NCBI RefSeq assembly: GCF_001907675.1
Contig: NZ_MPNT01000015.1
Span: 1 to 64,000, forward strand
From: Mycobacterium paraffinicum
GTDB taxonomy: Bacteria; Actinomycetota; Actinomycetes; Mycobacteriales; Mycobacteriaceae
DNA: 64,000 bases
Reading direction: 5' to 3'
A model generated the notes under the pieces. It did no database searches, had not been told where the DNA came from, and saw only the letters and a list, made by a program, of their open reading frames with translations. A program made the translations under genes and the position numbers. Shown here piece after piece: positions 1-9,050 of this stretch (the first letter of the stretch is position 1; each line of letters starts with the position of its first letter).

Positions 1-296
1 CCGGCTTCGATCAGCCCGCTCCTCCGGCGGACCTGCCGCCGGCACCCCCGGCCGACGCCATGCCCCCGGCGCCTCCCGCCGACGTGCCCCCGGCGCCCCC
101 GGCGGACCTCCCCCCGGCGCCCCCGGCCGACGCGCCGGTCGTGGACACCGACTTCCGCGGCTTCGTCCCGGCCGGCATGCCGCAGGATGTTTCCTCGGCC
201 GGCTACACGAAGCAGCTGTGGGACGCCATCCGGGCTCAGGACATCCAGGGCAACGACGCGCTCGACGCGATCGCCCAGCCGTCGCCGGCCACCTGA
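1..296 (+). CDS. rpfA: Resuscitation-promoting factor RpfA, C-terminal part (5' truncated by window edge)
   Basis: The reading frame is open from the window edge to a TGA at 294-296. It starts with Pro/Ala/Asp-rich heptads of the type PPAPPAD and ends with a short conserved tail (YTKQLWDAIRAQDIQGND and onward). That combination is the C-terminus of mycobacterial RpfA, a secreted peptidoglycan-cleaving protein that helps dormant cells resume growth. The transglycosylase-like catalytic domain lies outside the window. The downstream moaE2-mog-moaC2 order on the opposite strand matches the M. tuberculosis neighbourhood and supports the call. Only the low-complexity linker and tail can be judged here. 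Confidence 0.88.
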   Translation, partial: GFDQPAPPADLPPAPPADAMPPAPPADVPPAPPADLPPAPPADAPVVDTDFRGFVPAGMPQDVSSAGYTKQLWDAIRAQDIQGNDALDAIAQPSPAT

Positions 297-315
297 GGCC
301 CGCACGTCAGACTGC

Positions 316-354
316 CCGGCACGCCTCGATCCTTTACGCTTCGGGGCGTGCCGG
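316..354. terminator. Hairpin between convergent rpfA and moaE2
   Basis: A perfect 10-bp inverted repeat (CCGGCACGCC at 316-325 and GGCGTGCCGG at 345-354, 19-nt loop) sits between the stops of two convergent genes. It has no T-run, so it may be a bidirectional mycobacterial-style terminator or a transcript-stabilising stem. Confidence 0.5.
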
Positions 355-365
355 CACTCCAATCG

Positions 366-791
366 CTACGCCGAGCCCACCCATTCTTCGGTTCCATCGT
401 CGAAGAACTGGTGCTTCCATACCGGTAGCCGCGCTTTGATCTCGTCGACCAGCAGGGCACAGGTGGCGAACGCGGCCTGACGGTGGTCGGCCGCGACGGC
501 GGCCACCAGCGCGCCCTCCCCGATGCGCAGCACGCCGATCCGGTGGCTGGCCGCGACGGCGCGCACCCCGCTCGACTGCTCCGCGACGTCGGAGACGACC
601 TTGGCCAATACCTGTTCAGCCGACGGATGCGCGGAGTATTCCAACCGAACCACGCGGCGCCCGCCGTCGTGGTCGCGAATCATGCCGACGAAGCCGACGA
701 CGGCCCCGGCCGACTGATGGGCCACGAGCTCTTCGTGCTCGGCCAGGAAGATCGGGTGATCGGTCATGGCCGCGCGGACGACGAGCGTCAT
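366..791 (-). CDS. moaE2: Molybdopterin synthase catalytic subunit MoaE2
   Basis: The product of 141 residues is the large subunit of molybdopterin synthase. With the small MoaD sulfur carrier it inserts two sulfurs into precursor Z (cPMP) to form molybdopterin in the cytoplasm. The motif [15 protein letters not shown] (about 82-96) and the two lysines expected at the active site (K119 and K126 in this numbering) are present. The ATG at 791 overlaps the mog stop as ATGA, so translation is probably coupled. A second ATG eight codons inside is possible. It is the last gene of the moaC2-mog-moaE2 operon; no moaD is visible in the window. Confidence 0.93.
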   Translation of the reverse strand: MTLVVRAAMTDHPIFLAEHEELVAHQSAGAVVGFVGMIRDHDGGRRVVRLEYSAHPSAEQVLAKVVSDVAEQSSGVRAVAASHRIGVLRIGEGALVAAVAADHRQAAFATCALLVDEIKARLPVWKHQFFDDGTEEWVGSA

Positions 792-1270
792 CGCTGGTGG
801 TCTCCCCCGGCGAGTTGATCGAGCGCGTGATCGAGCACGTCGGAGAGCACGCCCAGGCCGTCGCGCACCCCACCGGGCGAACCCGGCAGGTTGACGATCA
901 GGGTCCGTCCCGCCACGCCACACACCCCGCGCGACAACACCGACGTGGGCACCTTGGGCAGGCCCGACCGGCGGATGGCGTCGGCCAGACCCGGGATCAT
1001 GTAGTCCAGCACCGCCACGGTCTGGTCGGGCGTGCTGTCACTGGGAGAGATGCCGGTGCCGCCCGACGTGATGACGACCTCCACGCCGTCATCGACCGCC
1101 TTGCGCAGGGCCTCGCCGACCGGCTCGCCGTCGGCGACCACGTCGGGCTCGGCGAACGAAAACCCGCGCTCTCCAAGCCATTCCGCGATGATCGGCCCGC
1201 AGCGATCGTCGTACACTCCCGCCGATGCGCGGGTCGAGGCGATGATGACGCGGGCGGATCGGGTGCCCAT
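788..1270 (-). CDS. mog: Molybdenum cofactor biosynthesis protein Mog (MoCF family)
   Basis: The product of 160 residues belongs to the MogA/MoaB family that adenylylates molybdopterin before molybdate insertion. The family signature [11 protein letters not shown] lies around residues 69-79, followed by the conserved [10 protein letters not shown] and NLPGSPGGV segments. The start was placed at the ATG at 1270, which shares a base with the moaC2 stop (TGATG) and gives the N-terminus MGTRSARV expected for the mycobacterial protein. An ATG four codons further upstream is the alternative. It overlaps moaC2 on one side and moaE2 on the other, consistent with one transcript. Confidence 0.93.
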   Translation of the reverse strand: MGTRSARVIIASTRASAGVYDDRCGPIIAEWLGERGFSFAEPDVVADGEPVGEALRKAVDDGVEVVITSGGTGISPSDSTPDQTVAVLDYMIPGLADAIRRSGLPKVPTSVLSRGVCGVAGRTLIVNLPGSPGGVRDGLGVLSDVLDHALDQLAGGDHQR

Positions 1271-1797
1271 CACCGCACCCACGTTCCGGTCTTGCCGCCT
1301 TCCTTGCGCAGCACCCGGATGTCGTCGAGGCGCGCGGCGGGATCCACAGCTTTGATCATGTCGTAGAGCGTCAGACCGGCCACACTGACCGCGGTCAGCG
1401 CCTCCATCTCCACCCCCGTGCGGTCGGTGCTGCGGACGGTCGCGGTGATCGCGATGTCGGCGGACCCGACGGTGAAATCCACGTCGACTCCCGTGAGGGC
1501 CAACTGGTGGCAGAGCGGGATCAGCTCACTGGTGCGCTTCGCCGCGAGGATGCCCGCCACGCGGGCGGTGGCCAGCGCATCGCCCTTGGGCAGACCACCG
1601 GCCGAGATCAGCTCCACCACGTGCGGGGAAGTATGTAAAGCACCCGCGGCCACGGCGGTCCGCTTCGTGGTTCCCTTCCCGCTGACATCGACCATGTGCG
1701 CCGCGCCGCGGTCGTCCAGGTGTGACAGCGCGCCCGGGCCGGATTCTTCCGATGCCCAGGTCGCCGGGGGCTTGGCGGCCTCAGAGGCCTTCGCCAT
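1270..1797 (-). CDS. moaC2: Cyclic pyranopterin monophosphate synthase MoaC2
   Basis: The product of 175 residues catalyses the second half of cPMP formation from GTP, after MoaA. Conserved blocks are visible: [10 protein letters not shown] near residue 33, [31 protein letters not shown], and [19 protein letters not shown], ending with the lysine-containing KEGGKTGTW. The N-terminal roughly 30 residues are Ala/Pro-rich and slightly longer than in M. tuberculosis MoaC2. The gene begins 8 nt after a small upstream ORF and its stop touches the mog start, so it is in the same operon. Confidence 0.93.
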   Translation of the reverse strand: MAKASEAAKPPATWASEESGPGALSHLDDRGAAHMVDVSGKGTTKRTAVAAGALHTSPHVVELISAGGLPKGDALATARVAGILAAKRTSELIPLCHQLALTGVDVDFTVGSADIAITATVRSTDRTGVEMEALTAVSVAGLTLYDMIKAVDPAARLDDIRVLRKEGGKTGTWVR

Positions 1798-1805
1798 CCT
1801 GGCGC

Positions 1806-2015
1806 CTACCGGTTAACGACGGTGACCGGGTGCAGGTAGGGCAGGTCCGTGGAGGGCAGCGGGAACACCAGCTCGCCGAACGGCGACAACGCGCCCGTGC
1901 GGTCGGTCACGAGTTCGCTCACCGCGTGGTCGTCCGGGTCCGTCGTCGGCCACCCGTTGTCGACATACCTGGTTTTGCGGGCCTTGCCCTCAGCAGTGTC
2001 AGCCACGCCGTCCAT
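1806..2015 (-). CDS. Conserved mycobacterial hypothetical protein (Rv0863-like position)
   Basis: A 69-residue acidic protein (N-terminus [20 protein letters not shown]) lies 8 nt upstream of moaC2 on the same strand, exactly where M. tuberculosis has the small protein Rv0863. No catalytic motif or membrane segment is visible. The tight spacing makes it the probable first gene of the Mo-cofactor operon, but this gives no function. The opposite strand also has open frames here, so the call rests on position and spacing. Confidence 0.65.
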   Translation of the reverse strand: MDGVADTAEGKARKTRYVDNGWPTTDPDDHAVSELVTDRTGALSPFGELVFPLPSTDLPYLHPVTVVNR

Positions 2016-2123
2016 TCTGACAGGTCGCTCTTGCGCGTGTCGTGCAAGACCGGCAGTTCGATCGAGGAGCCGTCGACATTCGTTGCCTACTGCGACCCGC
2101 CGACTGTTTTACGCTGGTCAGCA

Positions 2124-4379
2124 ATGACCGACAACACCCCGGACATCCCGCTGGGGTCGTGGCTGGCCGACTTGCCCGACGAGCGGCTGATCCGACTGCT
2201 AGAGCTGAGGCCGGACCTCGCCCAGCCCCCGCCCGGCAGCATCGCCGCGCTCGCCGCGCGCGCTCAAGCCCGCCAGTCGGTCAAGGCCGCCACCGACGAG
2301 CTCGACTTCCTGCGGCTGGCGGTGCTCGACGCGCTGCTGGTGCTGCAGGCCGACACCGCGCCCGTGCCGACGACGAAACTGCTGGCGTTGATCGGTGAGC
2401 GCGCTCGCGAGGCCGACGTGGTGGGCGCCCTGGACGACCTCCGCGAGCGGGCGTTGGTCTGGGGCGACACCGCGCTGCGCATCGCGCCGGACGCCGGCAC
2501 GGCGCTGCCGTGGTACCCGGGCCAAGTCACCCTCGAGGATGCCTCCCGCACGGGTGAAGAAATCGCGGGCCTCATCGACGACCTGAACCAGGCCCAGCTC
2601 GACGTGCTGGAGAAGCTCCTCGAGGGTTCGCCGATGGGCCGCACCCGTGACGCCGCGCCGGGCGCCCCCGCGGACCGGCCGGTCCCCCAACTGCTCACGA
2701 TGGGACTGCTGCGGCGCGTCGACGCCGAGACCGTGATCCTGCCCCGCCACGTCGGCCAGGTGCTGCGCGGCGAACAACCCGGCCCGATGCAGTTGACCGC
2801 ACCCGATCCGGTGGTATCGACCACCACGGCCGACGACGCCGACGCGGCGGCGGCCGGGGCCACCATCGACCTGCTGCGAGAACTCGACGTCCTGATCGAA
2901 ACGCTGGCTGCCGCACCGGTTTCCGAGCTGCGCAGCGGCGGACTGGGAATCCGTGACGTCAAGCGGCTCAGCAAGACGACGGGCATCGACGAATCGCGAC
3001 TGGGCCTGATCCTCGAGCTGGCGGCCGCGGCCGGCTTGATCGCCAGCGGGATGCCCGACCCGGAACCGGCCACCGGCGAGGGACCGTACTGGGCGCCGAC
3101 GGCGGCCACCGACCGGTTCACGGCGATGCCCACCGCCGAGCGCTGGCAGCTGCTGGCCAGCAGCTGGCTGGACCTGCCGAGCCGCCCCGCCTTGATCGGC
3201 AGCCGCGGTCCCGACGGCAAACCCTATGGCGCCCTGACCGATGCGCTGTATTCGACGGCCGCACCGCTGGATCGCCGGCTGCTGCTGGGCACGCTGGCCC
3301 AATTGCCCCCGGGTGCCGGTGTCAACGCGGTCTCCGCGTCGGCGACACTGATCTGGCGGCGCCCGCGCTGGGCCAAGCGGCTACAGCCCGGTCCCGTGGG
3401 TGATCTGCTGGCCGAGAGTCATGCGCTGGGCCTGGTGGGTCGCGGGGCACTCAGCACCCCCGGCCGCGCCCTGCTCGACGACGCCGACCCCCAGGCCGCG
3501 GTCGACGCCATGGCGCGGGCCCTGCCGAAACCGATCGATTACTTCTTGGTGCAGGCCGACCTGACCGTCGTCGTGCCCGGGCCATTGGAACGCGATCTCG
3601 CCGAGGACCTGGCCGCGGTGGCCACGGTCGAATCAGCCGGCGCCGCGATGGTCTACCGCATCAGCGAACAGTCGATCCGGCACGCGCTCGACGTGGGAAA
3701 GACCAGCGACTGGATGCATGGACTGTTCGCCAGGCATTCCAAAGCGCCTGTCCCACAAGGGCTCACCTACCTGATCGACGACGTCGCGCGACGGCATGGT
3801 CAGCTGCGGATCGGCATGGCCGCTTCGTTCGTGCGGTGCGAGGACCCGGCGCTGCTCGCCCAGGCCGTCGCCGCACCCGCGACGGAAGGGGTGCAACTGC
3901 GCGCCCTGGCCCCGACGGTCGCGGTGTCTCCGGCGCCGATCGCGGAGGTGCTGACCGCACTGCGCGCGGCGGGCTTCGCCCCGGCGGCCGAGGACTCCAC
4001 CGGCGCCATCGTCGACGTCCGCCCTCGCGGCGCACGGGTCCCCACGCCGCAGCAGCGCCGGCCCTACCGCCCGATGCCACGCCCCAACAGCGAAAGCCTC
4101 AACGCCGTGGTCGCGGTGCTGCGCAAGGTGACCGCCGCGCCGTTCGGCACCAACCGCGCCGATCCGGCGGTCACCATGTCGTTATTGCAGCGCGCGGCCA
4201 AGGAACAAGACACGCTGGTGATCGGTTATTTGGATGCCGCGGGTGTCGCCACCCAGCGGGTTGTGGCGCCGATCACCGTTCGGGGCGGGCAGCTGACCGC
4301 ATTCGACTCGGGGTCGGGGCGGCTGCGCGACTTCGCCATCCATCGCATCACGTCGGTGGTGTCGGCCAACGGCCGATAA
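2124..4379 (+). CDS. Helicase-associated protein with XPB/Ssl2 N-terminal-like domain (Rv0862c-type)
   Basis: The product has 751 residues, close to the M. tuberculosis neighbour of XPB. It is rich in short amphipathic helices with repeated DLPDERLIRLLELRPDL-like segments at the N-terminus. From about residue 472 to 590 it carries the segment YFLVQADLTVVVPGPL and onward that typifies the XPB/Ssl2 N-terminal-like domain (helicase conserved C-terminal family 3). No Walker motif is present, so it is not itself a helicase. The ATG at 2124 was chosen over a far-upstream start that runs through the moaC2 region. It is 48 nt before the XPB gene, so it is likely its partner or accessory subunit. Confidence 0.85.
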   Translation: MTDNTPDIPLGSWLADLPDERLIRLLELRPDLAQPPPGSIAALAARAQARQSVKAATDELDFLRLAVLDALLVLQADTAPVPTTKLLALIGERAREADVVGALDDLRERALVWGDTALRIAPDAGTALPWYPGQVTLEDASRTGEEIAGLIDDLNQAQLDVLEKLLEGSPMGRTRDAAPGAPADRPVPQLLTMGLLRRVDAETVILPRHVGQVLRGEQPGPMQLTAPDPVVSTTTADDADAAAAGATIDLLRELDVLIETLAAAPVSELRSGGLGIRDVKRLSKTTGIDESRLGLILELAAAAGLIASGMPDPEPATGEGPYWAPTAATDRFTAMPTAERWQLLASSWLDLPSRPALIGSRGPDGKPYGALTDALYSTAAPLDRRLLLGTLAQLPPGAGVNAVSASATLIWRRPRWAKRLQPGPVGDLLAESHALGLVGRGALSTPGRALLDDADPQAAVDAMARALPKPIDYFLVQADLTVVVPGPLERDLAEDLAAVATVESAGAAMVYRISEQSIRHALDVGKTSDWMHGLFARHSKAPVPQGLTYLIDDVARRHGQLRIGMAASFVRCEDPALLAQAVAAPATEGVQLRALAPTVAVSPAPIAEVLTALRAAGFAPAAEDSTGAIVDVRPRGARVPTPQQRRPYRPMPRPNSESLNAVVAVLRKVTAAPFGTNRADPAVTMSLLQRAAKEQDTLVIGYLDAAGVATQRVVAPITVRGGQLTAFDSGSGRLRDFAIHRITSVVSANGR

Positions 4380-4411
4380 TGGATTGCGCCAGGCGCGCCC
4401 GCGAGACGATG

Positions 4412-4419
4412 AGAAGGAG
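4412..4419 (+). promoter_or_regulatory. Ribosome binding site deciding a TTG start
   Basis: AGAAGGAG lies 8 nt before the TTG at 4428. It fixes the XPB helicase start at this rare codon; no in-frame ATG gives the conserved N-terminus. Confidence 0.7.
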
Positions 4420-4427
4420 TTGGGCCA

Positions 4428-6077
4428 TTGACTGACGGCCCCTTGATTGTGCAGTCCGACAAGACGGTGCTGCTCGAGGTCGACCACGAGCAGGCCGGGG
4501 CGGCACGTGCCGCCATCGCGCCGTTCGCCGAGCTGGAACGCGCTCCCGAGCACGTGCACACCTACCGCATCACGCCGTTGGCGCTGTGGAATGCCCGCGC
4601 CGCCGGCCACGACGCCGAACAGGTCGTCGACGCGCTGGTCAGCTTCTCCCGCTACGCGGTGCCCCAGCCGCTGCTGGTCGACATCGTCGACACCATGGCC
4701 CGCTACGGCCGCCTGCAATTGGTCAAACACCCGGCGCACGGCCTCACGCTGATCAGCCTGGACCGCGCGGTGCTCGAGGAGGTGCTGCGCAACAAGAAGA
4801 TCGCTCCCATGCTCGGCGCTCGCATCGACGACGACACCGTCGTCGTCCACCCCAGCGAACGCGGCCGCGTCAAGCAGATGCTGCTCAAGATCGGTTGGCC
4901 CGCAGAGGATCTCGCGGGCTACGTGGACGGCGAGGCACATGCGATCAGCCTGGCGCAGGACGGCTGGCACCTGCGCGACTACCAGCAGATGGCCACCGAT
5001 TCGTTCTGGGCCGGCGGGTCTGGGGTGGTCGTCCTCCCCTGCGGGGCGGGCAAGACGCTGGTGGGCGCCGCCGCGATGGCGAAGGCCAGCGCGACGACGC
5101 TGATCCTGGTCACCAACATTGTCGCGGCGCGGCAGTGGAAGCGCGAACTGGTGGCGCGCACCTCGCTGACCGAGGACGAGATCGGCGAGTATTCGGGAGA
5201 ACGCAAGGAGATTCGGCCCGTCACCATCTCGACGTATCAGATGATCACCCGGCGCACCAAGGGCGAGTACCGACACCTGGAGCTTTTCGACAGTCGCGAC
5301 TGGGGCCTGATCATCTACGACGAGGTCCACCTGCTGCCCGCGCCCGTCTTTCGGATGACCGCCGACCTGCAGTCCAAGCGACGCCTGGGCCTGACCGCCA
5401 CGCTGGTCCGCGAGGACGGCCGCGAGGGCGACGTGTTCTCCCTGATCGGCCCGAAGCGTTACGACGCGCCATGGAAGGACATCGAGGCCCAGGGCTGGAT
5501 CGCGCCCGCCGAGTGCGTCGAGGTGCGGGTGACCATGACCGACAACGAGCGGATGATGTACGCCACCGCCGAACCCGAAGAGCGCTACAAGCTTTGCTCG
5601 ACGGCGCATTCGAAGATCGCGGTGGTGAAGTCGGTGCTCAGCCGGCACCCCGGCGAGCAGACCCTGGTGATCGGCGCCTACCTCGACCAGCTCGACGAGT
5701 TGGGCGCCGAGCTGAACGCCCCGGTGATCCAGGGGTCGACGCGAACCAAGGAACGCGAGGAACTGTTCGACGCGTTCAGGCGGGGCGAGGTGTCCACACT
5801 GGTGGTGTCCAAGGTCGCCAACTTCTCCATCGACCTGCCGGAAGCCTCTGTGGCGGTGCAGGTTTCGGGGACCTTCGGCTCGCGTCAGGAGGAGGCGCAG
5901 CGGCTGGGCCGATTACTGCGTCCCAAGGCCGACGGCGGTGGCGCCATCTTCTACTCCGTGGTGGCGCGCGACAGCCTGGACGCGGAGTACGCCGCGCACC
6001 GGCAGCGTTTCCTCGCCGAGCAGGGCTACGGCTACATCATCCGCGACGCGGACGACCTGCTGGGGCCCGCGATTTAG
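4428..6077 (+). CDS. ercc3: XPB-type DNA helicase (ERCC3 homologue)
   Basis: The 549-residue superfamily-2 helicase is the bacterial relative of eukaryotic XPB, a 3'-5' DNA helicase linked to nucleotide-excision repair. Visible motifs: Walker A LPCGAGKTL near residue 203, DEVH box (YDEVHLLPA) near 296, motif III LGLTATLVRED near 320 including the XPB RED element, and arginine-finger motif VI QRLGRLLRPK near 490. The start is a TTG at 4428 placed 8 nt after an AGAAGGAG ribosome site (4412-4419), giving MTDGPLIVQSDK. Its 3' end overlaps the convergent STAS-like gene by 41 bp. Confidence 0.96.
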   Translation: MTDGPLIVQSDKTVLLEVDHEQAGAARAAIAPFAELERAPEHVHTYRITPLALWNARAAGHDAEQVVDALVSFSRYAVPQPLLVDIVDTMARYGRLQLVKHPAHGLTLISLDRAVLEEVLRNKKIAPMLGARIDDDTVVVHPSERGRVKQMLLKIGWPAEDLAGYVDGEAHAISLAQDGWHLRDYQQMATDSFWAGGSGVVVLPCGAGKTLVGAAAMAKASATTLILVTNIVAARQWKRELVARTSLTEDEIGEYSGERKEIRPVTISTYQMITRRTKGEYRHLELFDSRDWGLIIYDEVHLLPAPVFRMTADLQSKRRLGLTATLVREDGREGDVFSLIGPKRYDAPWKDIEAQGWIAPAECVEVRVTMTDNERMMYATAEPEERYKLCSTAHSKIAVVKSVLSRHPGEQTLVIGAYLDQLDELGAELNAPVIQGSTRTKEREELFDAFRRGEVSTLVVSKVANFSIDLPEASVAVQVSGTFGSRQEEAQRLGRLLRPKADGGGAIFYSVVARDSLDAEYAAHRQRFLAEQGYGYIIRDADDLLGPAI

Positions 6078-6540
6078 GCGGTGCGAAAGCCAGCCGCCCG
6101 AGGCTCGCCAGAGCGGCGCCGACTCCGCCGATGTAGGCCTTGGCCATTTCGCAGCCGGACACGTCAGCGCGTACCGGTAGCGAGGTCAGCCAGCTGACCG
6201 CGTCATCGCGTCCGTCGTTGTCGTACAACCGAAGTGGACACGGCATCCAGGCGCCGACGGCACGGCTTGGCGCCCGGATCCAGCCGATGTCGCTCACCAC
6301 GGCACATCCGTCGAGCAATCGCACATAGCCCGATCCGAGCCGGGCTTCCGCCCAGAGCGCTCCCGCGGTGATGCGCCGGAATTCCGGGCCGAACTGGTAC
6401 AGGAGCCGCATCCGCCCGCCAGCATTCCGCGTCCGTTCGATCGTCGGCGCAAAGACCCGTTCGTAATCCGCTGCGGTCACTGTCCCGACGGCCTCCAAAG
6501 CCTCAATGCCCGCGGGCATGCCCGAAAGTTTCTTCAACAC
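6037..6540 (-). CDS. STAS/SpoIIAA-like domain protein
   Basis: A 167-residue protein beginning MLKKLSGMPAGIEALEAVGTVTAADYERV, which resembles the SpoIIAA-like (STAS-fold) family of small soluble proteins often found singly in actinobacteria. The pattern 'GTVTAADYERVFAPTIE' followed by 'GGRMRLLYQFGPEF' fits that fold. The C-terminal 40 residues are basic and low complexity, and the gene overlaps the XPB helicase 3' end by 41 bp in convergent orientation. It is divergent from a FAD monooxygenase across a shared 134-bp region containing an inverted repeat. Its role is unknown; the fold assignment is moderately sure. Confidence 0.7.
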   Translation of the reverse strand: MLKKLSGMPAGIEALEAVGTVTAADYERVFAPTIERTRNAGGRMRLLYQFGPEFRRITAGALWAEARLGSGYVRLLDGCAVVSDIGWIRAPSRAVGAWMPCPLRLYDNDGRDDAVSWLTSLPVRADVSGCEMAKAYIGGVGAALASLGRLAFAPPKSRAPAGRPRRG

Positions 6541-6612
6541 AGCCGTCTCCGCTCCGCTGTCGACGGGGAGATCGACGCGCTTCGCCGGTCTCTACAATGG
6601 CGAGTTTATTGC

Positions 6613-6632
6613 CTATTGCAACTATTGCATAG
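6613..6632. promoter_or_regulatory. Inverted repeat in divergent promoter (TGCAA-CTA-TTGCA)
   Basis: TGCAA at 6617-6621 and TTGCA at 6625-6629 form a perfect 5-3-5 inverted repeat inside an AT-rich block between the STAS-like gene and the FAD monooxygenase. Flanking CTAT and TAG extend it imperfectly. The pattern fits a MarR- or TetR-type operator; no dedicated regulator gene is adjacent. Confidence 0.45.
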
Positions 6633-6674
6633 AGCTATGATAATCGGAAGGTCATCCCTGGAAGAGGTGGGCGC

Positions 6675-7859
6675 ATGAAAATCGGCATTGTCGGCGCCGG
6701 CATCGCCGGCCCAACGCTCGCGTACTGGCTCGCACGTTATGGTCACGAGCCAACCCTGATCGAGAAGGCGCCGCGCCTGCGCACCGGCGGCTATGTGGTG
6801 GACTTCTGGGGTGGCGGCTATGCCGTCGCCGAACGCATGGGGCTGACCGCCGAGCTGCACGCCGCGGGATACGAGGTGCGCGAGGTGCGACTCGTCGATC
6901 GCAATTCGCGACGGGCGGGCGGCTTTTCGACTGAACCGTTCCGGCGCAACCTCGATGGCCGATTCACCACTGTGCCCCGCGGCGACCTGTCGGCCCTGAT
7001 CTATCGCTCCATCGAAGACCATACTGAAACGCTGTTCGGTGAAAGCGTTTCGGCCGTCGAGCAACACGACTCCGGCGTGCGGGTCACGCTCGAGGGCGGC
7101 GGGTCACGCCACTTCGACCTGTTCATCGGTGCGGGCGGCATCCATTGTCCCGTGCGCGGCTTGGTATTCGGCCCCCAAAACAGATTCGAGAGAGATCTGG
7201 GCTATCGAGTTGCGGCCTTCGAGACCGAGGGCTACCAGCCGCGTGACGAACTGGTGTACCTCGCCTACACCATGCCGGGTCGCATGATCGCCCGGTTCGC
7301 AATGCGCGACGAAAAGACCATGTTTCTCTTCATCTTCACCCCTGACCACATGAGCGATCCCGACCCGAAAGATGGGCCAGAGGCCAAAGCGACCCTGCAT
7401 CAGGTCTTCGGCAACGCCGGCTGGGAGTGCCCGGAGATCCTGCGCCACCTCGACGGGGCCTCCGACGTGTACTTCGACCGCACCAGCCAAATCGTCATGG
7501 ACCGCTGGTCGGACGGGCGGGTGGCGCTCATCGGCGACGCCGCGGCCGGGGTGTCCCTGCTCGCGGGTGAGGGGACGGGCCTAGCGATGGCGGAGGCCTA
7601 CACGCTGGCGGGCGAGCTCAATCGCGCGGGAGCCGATCACCAGGATGCGTTTCGTCGTTATGAGGGCAAGCTGCGTCCGATTGTCGAGGCCAGGCAGCGC
7701 TCGGCGCGCGCATTCGCCACGACATTCGCGCCGAAGACGGCTCTGGGTCTGTGGACCCGCAATCAGGCGTCCAGATTGCTCAACATCCCGCGACTGGCCG
7801 ACTGGGTAGTCCGCAGCGAATTCCGTGACGACATACCGATACCCGAATACGTCGCATAG
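6675..7859 (+). CDS. FAD-dependent monooxygenase (PHBH/UbiH-like)
   Basis: The 394-residue flavoprotein hydroxylase has the N-terminal dinucleotide motif GAGIAGPTLAYWLARYG (residues 7-23) followed by an acidic strand end (LIEKA), a DG-like segment near 150, and the second FAD motif VALIGDAAAGVSLLAGEGTGLAM near 284-306. These define class A aromatic-ring hydroxylases using NAD(P)H and O2. The substrate cannot be read from sequence. The ATG follows a GGAAGAGGTGGG ribosome site. It resembles the second monooxygenase at 11.2 kb, so the two are paralogues flanking the thiolase/DUF35 pair. Confidence 0.88.
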   Translation: MKIGIVGAGIAGPTLAYWLARYGHEPTLIEKAPRLRTGGYVVDFWGGGYAVAERMGLTAELHAAGYEVREVRLVDRNSRRAGGFSTEPFRRNLDGRFTTVPRGDLSALIYRSIEDHTETLFGESVSAVEQHDSGVRVTLEGGGSRHFDLFIGAGGIHCPVRGLVFGPQNRFERDLGYRVAAFETEGYQPRDELVYLAYTMPGRMIARFAMRDEKTMFLFIFTPDHMSDPDPKDGPEAKATLHQVFGNAGWECPEILRHLDGASDVYFDRTSQIVMDRWSDGRVALIGDAAAGVSLLAGEGTGLAMAEAYTLAGELNRAGADHQDAFRRYEGKLRPIVEARQRSARAFATTFAPKTALGLWTRNQASRLLNIPRLADWVVRSEFRDDIPIPEYVA

Positions 7860-7877
7860 CCGACCCGGCAGCGGAAT

Positions 7878-9023
7878 TCAAAGCGACAGAATGGTCGCCG
7901 ACGCGGTTCCGGGTGCGCCGTAGACCTGCGCCAGCCCGACGCGCGGATTGCCGGGCACCTGACGCTCCCCCGCCTCGCCGCGCAGCTGACGCACCAGCTC
8001 GTGCATCTGCCGCAGCCCCGACGCGCCGATCGGCTCGCCGTTGGCGATCAACCCGCCGTCGGTGTTGACCGGCATCGAGCCGTGGATCTCGGTGGCGCCG
8101 TCGGCCAGCAGCTTCTCCTGCTCGCCGTCGGCGCACAGGCCCGTCTCCGCCATGTGGATCACCTCGTTGCCGGCGTCGGTGTCCTGCAGTTGGGCCACGT
8201 CGACGTCCTCGGGCCCGATGCCCGCCGCCTCGTAGGCCGCCTTCGCCGCGTACACCGTCGGGGAGACGTCGCCGTCCAACGGGGCGAAGGTAGCGTGCAC
8301 CTCGTAGGCGCCGTAGCGGCGCGTACGGATTTCGCAGGCGCGCACATACACCGGCTTGTCGGTGTACTTGTGCGCGAGGTCGGCCCGGCACATGACTACC
8401 GCGGCGGCCCCTTCGTCGGGCGCGCAGAACATGTACTGCGTCAGCGGGTAGTTGAGCACCGGCGAGTTGAGGATCTCGTCCTCGGGAATCGGCTTGCGGC
8501 GGAACGCATTCGGATTCAGCGCACCGTTGCGGAAGTTCTTGGCCGCCACCTTGGCCAGGGTGGCCTGCGAGATGTTGTGGTCGTGCAGGTACTTGTTGGC
8601 CTTCATCCCGAAGAACTTGGTGGTGACGAACTGCCCGTTCTGGGCATACCACTGCGGCAGCGCCAGCTTGGCGGGGTCGTCGGTGAACGCGCCGCGCGGG
8701 TGCTTGTCCAGCCCGATGGCGATGCCGATGTCGTACTTGCCCAGGCGGATGGTGTCGGCCGTCTGCTGAATGGCGCTGGCCGCCGTGGCGCACGCGTTGA
8801 ACACGTTGGTGAACGTGATGCCGGTCAGCCCGACCAGGCGGGTGACCGCGTCAGGGTTGGACACCTCGTGACTGCCGCCGAAGCCGAACTGGATGTCCTT
8901 CCAGTCGACCCGGGCGTCGGCCAGTGCGGCCTGGATGGCCTCGGCGCCCATCTGCATCGCGGTCTTGTCGAACCGGCCGAACGGGTGCAGGCCCACACCG
9001 ATGATGGCGACATCGTTTGTCAT
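7878..9023 (-). CDS. Thiolase-superfamily protein, lipid-transfer (Ltp) type
   Basis: A 381-residue thiolase-fold protein. The nucleophile cysteine is present (FNACATAASA, C78), but the motif that is normally G-H-P-x-G-A reads GEPIGASG, with glutamate for histidine. The usual C-terminal C-x-G-G-G loop is replaced by YGAPGTASA. This pattern fits the SCP2-thiolase/Ltp group rather than a normal beta-ketothiolase. It is followed on the same strand by a DUF35 protein at 9.05-9.46 kb; in steroid side-chain degradation Ltp2 works as a retro-aldolase only with a DUF35 partner. A similar C-C bond cleaving role is therefore plausible but inferred. Confidence 0.85.
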   Translation of the reverse strand: MTNDVAIIGVGLHPFGRFDKTAMQMGAEAIQAALADARVDWKDIQFGFGGSHEVSNPDAVTRLVGLTGITFTNVFNACATAASAIQQTADTIRLGKYDIGIAIGLDKHPRGAFTDDPAKLALPQWYAQNGQFVTTKFFGMKANKYLHDHNISQATLAKVAAKNFRNGALNPNAFRRKPIPEDEILNSPVLNYPLTQYMFCAPDEGAAAVVMCRADLAHKYTDKPVYVRACEIRTRRYGAYEVHATFAPLDGDVSPTVYAAKAAYEAAGIGPEDVDVAQLQDTDAGNEVIHMAETGLCADGEQEKLLADGATEIHGSMPVNTDGGLIANGEPIGASGLRQMHELVRQLRGEAGERQVPGNPRVGLAQVYGAPGTASATILSL

Positions 9024-9050
9024 GTCAACCTCCTCTGGGTTTGATCGCCT

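Noticed and set aside
1722..2123. Longer start for the XPB-companion protein
   Set aside because: The extra 134 residues read antisense through moaC2 and the small ORF and have no helicase-like features; the ATG at 2124 gives the expected length.
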